In this document: in pieces, positions 8,264 to 12,108 of the stretch
Layout: every line of letters begins with the position of its first letter
Numbering within the stretch: position 1 is the stretch's first letter
DNA from: Cyclostephanos tholiformis
Taxonomy: Eukaryota; Bacillariophyta; Thalassiosirophyceae; Thalassiosirales; Thalassiosiraceae
NCBI GenBank assembly: GCA_036939975.1
Contig: JALLPB010000933.1
Location: 1-12,108 of the forward strand
DNA length: 12,108 bases
Direction of reading: 5' to 3'
Made by a program: the position numbers and the translations under genes
Notes under the pieces: model-generated
The model's input: the letters and a program-made list of their open reading frames with translations, nothing else
The model's database searches: none
What the model was told of the DNA's origin: nothing

Positions 8264-8872
8264 ATGGACCTTCGAGGTCGCAGCAGGTCAAGGAGCCGCA
8301 GCCCGAGTCCCCCCCGTCGGGAACATCATCCCTATCATCGGTGGGGGGATAGTCGTGATCGCGGTGGATCGTCTGACCCGCCCCCCCCCGTGCGCGGCGG
8401 GGGGGGTGCGACGACGAAGACGTCGTCGTCGTCGTCGTCGTCGTCGATACGGGGTGGGATCGATCGCGAGAGGCTCGAGCTTGAGCGGAGGGAGAGGATG
8501 GCGCGTCTTCGTGCCGACGATGGACGGGAAGATGGTAGTGGAGATGCTGTGGCGTCATCCTCGTCGACCGCTTCGTCGATGTCGACGGCCCGAGGCGTGA
8601 AAATCGCCGCGAAGAGGCGACGAGTCGATGATGGGGCCAGGAGCAACGGCGACGATGGCGATGACGACGATGAAGATACCGTAGACGACGAGCGGCGTAG
8701 AATGATGGACCTCCTGGGATTCGGGGGGTTCGGAACGACCAAGGGCAAGGCGGTGATGGACAATCAGACCAGCGCGGCGAGGGGCGCCGTATCGAAGAAT
8801 AAGGGACGGAAGTACAGGCAGTACATGAATAGGAAGGGGGGATTCAACCGTCCGTTGGACAAGATGAATTGA
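8264..8872 (+). CDS. SNRNP27: U4/U6.U5 tri-snRNP-associated 27-kDa protein (SNRNP27)
   Basis: Component of the U4/U6.U5 tri-snRNP, acting in the nucleus during spliceosome assembly and activation. The protein is 202 aa. It begins with a short Arg-Ser repeat (residues 4-19, [14 protein letters not shown]), as expected for an SR-related splicing protein. A variable middle follows with Pro/Gly and Ser runs (8 Ser at 54-61) and an acidic Asp-rich stretch near 130-145. The conserved C-terminal domain is unmistakable: [16 protein letters not shown] at 147-162 and [17 protein letters not shown] at 183-199. M188 aligns with human SNRNP27 Met141, a residue whose mutation in the nematode homologue changes 5' splice-site choice. 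Length compares with 155 aa in human; the extra residues are in the middle. Intronless. The RS domain is much shorter than in the animal protein. Confidence 0.97.
   Translation: MDLRGRSRSRSRSPSPPRREHHPYHRWGDSRDRGGSSDPPPPVRGGGGATTKTSSSSSSSSIRGGIDRERLELERRERMARLRADDGREDGSGDAVASSSSTASSMSTARGVKIAAKRRRVDDGARSNGDDGDDDDEDTVDDERRRMMDLLGFGGFGTTKGKAVMDNQTSAARGAVSKNKGRKYRQYMNRKGGFNRPLDKMN
8381..8406. repeat. C9/G8 inverted homopolymer pair (very stable hairpin)
   Basis: Nine C (8381-8389), then a 9-nt spacer GTGCGCGGC, then eight G (8399-8406). The two runs can pair as eight G-C pairs in DNA or in the SNRNP27 mRNA, about 120 nt after its start codon. They encode Pro40-42 and Gly46-48 of a linker. Such runs are error-prone in sequencing, but the reading frame stays open through to the conserved C-terminus, which supports them. 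Confidence 0.85.
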
Positions 8873-9568
8873 AGTACAAGATTGAGAATTTTGGTGATTA
8901 TGATAATTTCCGCGAATGCACGAATGTCTCCTTGGGGTGGGGACTGGGACTGATGCGTGGGGTGTGGGCGGAGTGGGAATGAGAAGTGGAATGGCGGAAT
9001 GGCCAATCTCGCCGCGTAAGTTGCTGTGAAGGTTCTGTATTCAGCACCCCTATTTGAGCGAATGAGTTCTGACGTCATTGCATCGACTGATGAGAATACA
9101 ATCGTAATACGCCCGCTTGCGTGAGACACGGTCCATGTCGTTCCCTAGTGGCGAAGAGCATATTAAAAGTGAGTACTTCGGTCATAGACAAACCTCATTT
9201 CGATTGAAACCTTTGTCTTGCGATGAATTACGGAGGAAAGTGGGCGTTGATAAAGCAATTATAACTGAAACATATTATACCAGAATTACATGTTATCGCC
9301 GTCATGTCTGCTATGCAAAGCCAACAATACGGATGAGACTTGACTTGCCCGCCTGTGGCCTTGAGGATCACACAGGGTTCGCAACTTACATCACTAAACC
9401 AATGCATAGAAGATTTTGATGCTCTTTTTTTCACCTCCTTTTCACAAACTGCATGACAATCGTAAAAGGTTTGAGTCTACTACACCAGATCAAGAAATAC
9501 AGCATCGGTGTTATTCATTGGGTATCTGTTAATTGACCAGCATGACCATCTTAGCAACTGGAATGAGT
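8873..9568. other. Convergent 3' intergenic region
   Basis: About 700 bp between the SNRNP27 stop and the stop of the minus-strand membrane-protein gene. It contains a G-rich tract at 8934-8977 in the probable SNRNP27 3' UTR, and is otherwise moderately AT-rich. Open frames at 9117-9419 (+) and 9228-9434 (-) overlap each other and carry no recognisable domain. No canonical AATAAA was found for either gene. No tRNA-like B box was seen. Confidence 0.55.
8934..8977 (+). other. G-rich tract with six G-runs (possible G-quadruplex)
   Basis: Runs of 4, 4, 3, 4, 3 and 3 G fall within 44 nt, starting 62 nt after the SNRNP27 stop and on the mRNA-sense strand. Loops are 1, 3, 10, 3 and 6 nt, so a quadruplex is possible although one loop is long. 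The tract continues as purine-rich sequence to about 9003. Confidence 0.5.
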
Positions 9569-11830
9569 TCAATGAACGAAAAGGAAGTGAATCACCAACA
9601 ATAACACTACTGTCACACCAATTAAAATAGGCAACGACATCCAGGCATTAAATGTTCCCAGAAAAGTTTCTGCCACAGGATGCAACACTTCGATCAAAGG
9701 CCAACAATGCCGTAGGAGTGCCACCATAAGACTCAACAATAGCAGATCAGATAACAAACGAAGACCCTCGCAATAGCCAAAGAGAGTTTTTCGACACCGC
9801 ACGACAAAATTATCTGGAACACTGATCGAAGTGCGTGTGCTCGATGAACAATTTATTTGTTTGACGACCTTGTCGATTTCATCTGTTTCAACGGAACCGT
9901 ATCTCAGGGTGACATTAGAAAGAGCAAACATTTCTTTCGAACGTCCGTCGCTCGCACACAACATATTGCATTCACCCTCATCAATGTGACGTCGACTTTG
10001 TGTGTGCTTTGTACTCGCTGCATTAAATATAGCGGCCCATGAAGAGATGCACTTCAACAGCAGTAGAATACCCCATATCGACACTGGTTTCATGTGGACG
10101 ATGTTGTCGAAAACCCCAGGTCCAAATAAGACCCACACAATCAGTAATTCTATCATGTACTGTGGCACCGAATGGATGAGATTAGAGAAGAATGCCAAGC
10201 ATATGGAGACAATGGTTGATCCCACAAACACAAAATTTACTACCGATTCGATGACTCCCGCTACCGCGGCCCAATGAAACAGAGCTCTAATCTTCAGCGG
10301 TGCTGATATCCCTTCGAAGTTCGATAATAGATTCGGCTTCGACGCGATGCATCCGAAGGCCACGCCCAAGTGGATTAGAATATCGCATATTCGTTCTATC
10401 ACGTACAAAGCACTCAATCGATGTTCTCTGTTCCATATCCTCTTAGCGGCGGGCACCCCCGTGTTTATCAGGCCTCCGATCACAACGACGTACACGACAA
10501 GTCCCGCCGTCACGATCGCGTGGACCGCGAATCCCAAGGCATGGATGCCATAGCCAACAGATTGCCTCAACAGGTCCTCAACCTTGGCGTCCTTGGATAT
10601 GGCATCGGTCCGCTCGGCGAGTGATTCGAATTCCTCGCTCGTGCTCTTCGACAAGAGTCCCTCGGATTCTACCTGGGTAGCAATTGCCGACTCCTCTTCC
10701 TTTATAGCAATCCCTTCGTCTTGAGCTGCCTTGACATATTGCTCCGATGCTTTCTACAAAGAAGGATAAAAAAAGCAAAAGATTTAATGCGCAATTTACA
10801 AGCGGCCGAATCGTGAATAATATATCCTATCATGCGTATATCTTACCTCTTCGAGAACGACGGCCAAGGCCACTTCCCTCTCGCTCTCTTCCAATTTCTC
10901 CTCGCCGAGCGCCTCCTCCTCCCCCGCCTCTACCGCCATAAGCTCTGCGCGGTACTCGTCTGCCACCGCCACCGCGCTCTCATCGTCCGCCTCGATCCGA
11001 AGTCGTTCCGCCTCCACCGCGAGCCTAGCTGCATCCTCTCTCTCTTCGGCCGCCAGTGCCAATTCAGCCCGTTCCTCCCCCCGCGCGATCGTCGCCGATA
11101 TGCTTTCTACCGCGGCCTTCGCGCCCTCCAGGGCGGCGATGGACTGATATCCGATTTCGACGACGCTCCCGATCGCCTCGCACATCAGGTTGAGTACGGG
11201 CATGGGGGCGCAGGCCGCCATGACCTCCGCGTCCTCCATCGCGCTCGTCTCGGCCTTGGCAAGCACCTTCCCATCGCTCAGGCCCGATGCCGCGTCCGCG
11301 GTTGCGAGGGCGCCGTCTTTGATCGCCCTCTCCTCGGCGATCGCCGCGACCTTCACGCCCTCGAGCGACCCCTCCCACGAGGCCGTCGATGCCTCCAAGA
11401 CTTGGGCGGCGGATTCACCCTCCATCTCCGCCCTCGATCGCAACCTGGCGGATTCGACCGTCGCCCTTTCCGATTCGGCGAATGACGCCTCCGACTCAAG
11501 CGCGTCCCCCCCGGCGGCATCGCGCAACTCCTCGGCCTCGGCCTCGTATGCGTCTCCCGCGACGTATTCGACCTCCGACGAGAGGTATTCGAGCTCGGCG
11601 TCGAGCTCGAGCTCGGCCGCCTCGTCTTGCAACGTAAGACCATTCTCAGAATCGATCGCCGATTCGCTCCCGAGGATTACCGACGACGCCAACTCGGCGT
11701 CTAACGCCGCACTTAGAGCGATCGAGTCGGATGCGGCAATTTCCATCTTCGAGAGATGATACGCAACGCGAGATTGGGAACGTAATGCGGTGCCGGCGAG
11801 GAGGTAGGTCCCGCCCACGCGTAGGGCCAT
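9569..11830 (-). CDS. Unrecognised multi-pass membrane protein with acidic helical N-terminal half (722 aa, two exons)
   Basis: Exon 1 is 10847-11830 and exon 2 is 9569-10753 on the minus strand; joining them in phase 0 gives 722 codons. The ATG at 11830 follows an in-frame TAA at 11836-11834. Residues 1-29 are basic with no acidic residue (R4, R17, R21, K28), like a mitochondrial presequence. Residues 30-395 are Ala/Glu-rich, low in aromatic residues and probably long helix or coiled coil, interrupted by a hydrophobic patch at about 204-233. From about 399 there are hydrophobic segments at 399-423, 445-465, 485-521 (one or two), 526-542, 551-572, 661-681 and 701-721. A polar loop at about 575-655 contains Cys and Ser. 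No motif identifies a family or function. GC is high in exon 1 and the start of exon 2, and lower in the rest of exon 2. The gene model is well supported; role and location (mitochondrial or plastid membrane) are guesses. Confidence 0.8.
10754..10846 (-). other. Spliceosomal intron, 93 bp, phase 0
   Basis: The donor on the minus strand is GAGGAG... read as GAAGAG|GTAAGA (first intron base 10846). The acceptor is a long T-rich tract ending TTCTTTGTAG (last intron base 10754), followed by exon 2 AAAGCATCG. Reading through the intron hits a stop after 16 codons. Splicing adds 33 codons before the point where exon 2 had seemed to start, and keeps the acidic helical character on both sides. Confidence 0.92.
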
Positions 11831-12108
11831 GTTTTATGCCCGCCGCCGATCGATATTATGATCTGCTTTTTGCCGCCACTGTTTCTGCTGTCCTGCTGCC
11901 ACTGCACGCGCCCGGTATGCCGATCTCATCTAGTTACCGCCGCAACGGTTATCTTTCCTATCAACTGTTGTTGTTCTGCCGTTTTCCTTTAGACAGAGAG
12001 CAAATTTTTTGGGGGTTGGAAATTTTGTATCATAATTTTAAGGCGAAAAACAGTATTGGAGCGTTCCCAAAACTCTTTTTATGATTTTTTTACACTTAAA
12101 TCTCGCTA
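11831..12108. other. Upstream region of the 722-aa gene (window edge)
   Basis: 278 bp upstream of the minus-strand start codon, so likely 5' UTR and promoter of that gene. The far end (about 12000-12108) is AT-rich with T runs. No TATA box, CCAAT box or other gene could be assigned with confidence. Confidence 0.5.

Noticed and set aside
9117..9434. Overlapping 100-codon (+) and 68-codon (-) frames between the convergent genes
   Set aside because: They overlap on opposite strands, lack motifs and lie where 3' UTRs are expected.
11190..11759. 189-codon plus-strand open frame opposite exon 1 of the 722-aa gene
   Set aside because: Ala/Ser-rich shadow of the Ala/Glu-rich minus-strand exon. The minus frame is longer, has a presequence-like start and splices in frame to a membrane-protein exon.
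1..12108. tRNA, rRNA, CRISPR, transposase or prophage features
   Set aside because: No B-box-containing tRNA candidate, no spaced direct repeats of CRISPR type, and no transposase or integrase motif were seen on either strand.

Overview
This window is nuclear DNA from a eukaryote, most likely a diatom or closely related stramenopile. The genes are compact and mostly intronless. The one firm intron is 93 bp, with GTAAG at its 5' end and a pyrimidine tract before its TAG 3' end. The encoded proteins carry many runs of Asp, Ser, Thr and Pro built from (GAC/GTC)n-type trinucleotide repeats. One product has an N-terminal hydrophobic segment followed by a Leu-Ala-Phe junction resembling the ASAFAP plastid-import motif of diatoms. 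No bacterial operon, CRISPR array, rRNA or tRNA was seen. The taxon is inferred from protein style, not from a marker gene.

Layout, left to right. Positions 1-1090 hold no gene I can support, but include a tandem 46-bp duplication with CCAAT boxes (431-522). At 1091-4057 (+) lies a 988-aa chromatin-type protein with a mid-protein HMG box, a coiled coil and a C-terminal methyl-CpG-binding-like (MBD-like) domain. It converges on a minus-strand gene (4536-5684) encoding a 382-aa, probably organelle-targeted protein that resembles DUF4864/SnoaL-type folds by eye. That gene is head-to-head, 286 bp apart, with a plus-strand gene at 5971-7755 for a 594-aa class I SAM methyltransferase, best matched to calmodulin-lysine N-methyltransferase (CaMKMT). 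Next, at 8264-8872 (+), is the U4/U6.U5 tri-snRNP 27-kDa protein (SNRNP27), the most secure call in the window. It converges on a two-exon minus-strand gene (9569-11830). The spliced product is 722 aa, with a presequence-like N-terminus, a long acidic Ala/Glu-rich helical region and a C-terminal half with about six to eight membrane segments. I recognise no family for it.

The genes do not form a pathway. They are ordinary neighbouring nuclear genes for chromatin, an organelle protein, protein methylation, splicing and a membrane protein. I see no new defence or mobile system. The points most worth a second look are the HMG-box plus MBD-like architecture, the unrecognised 722-aa membrane protein, the DUF4864-like organelle candidate with its possible 5' UTR intron, and several homopolymer or trinucleotide tracts that shape both protein and DNA/RNA structure.
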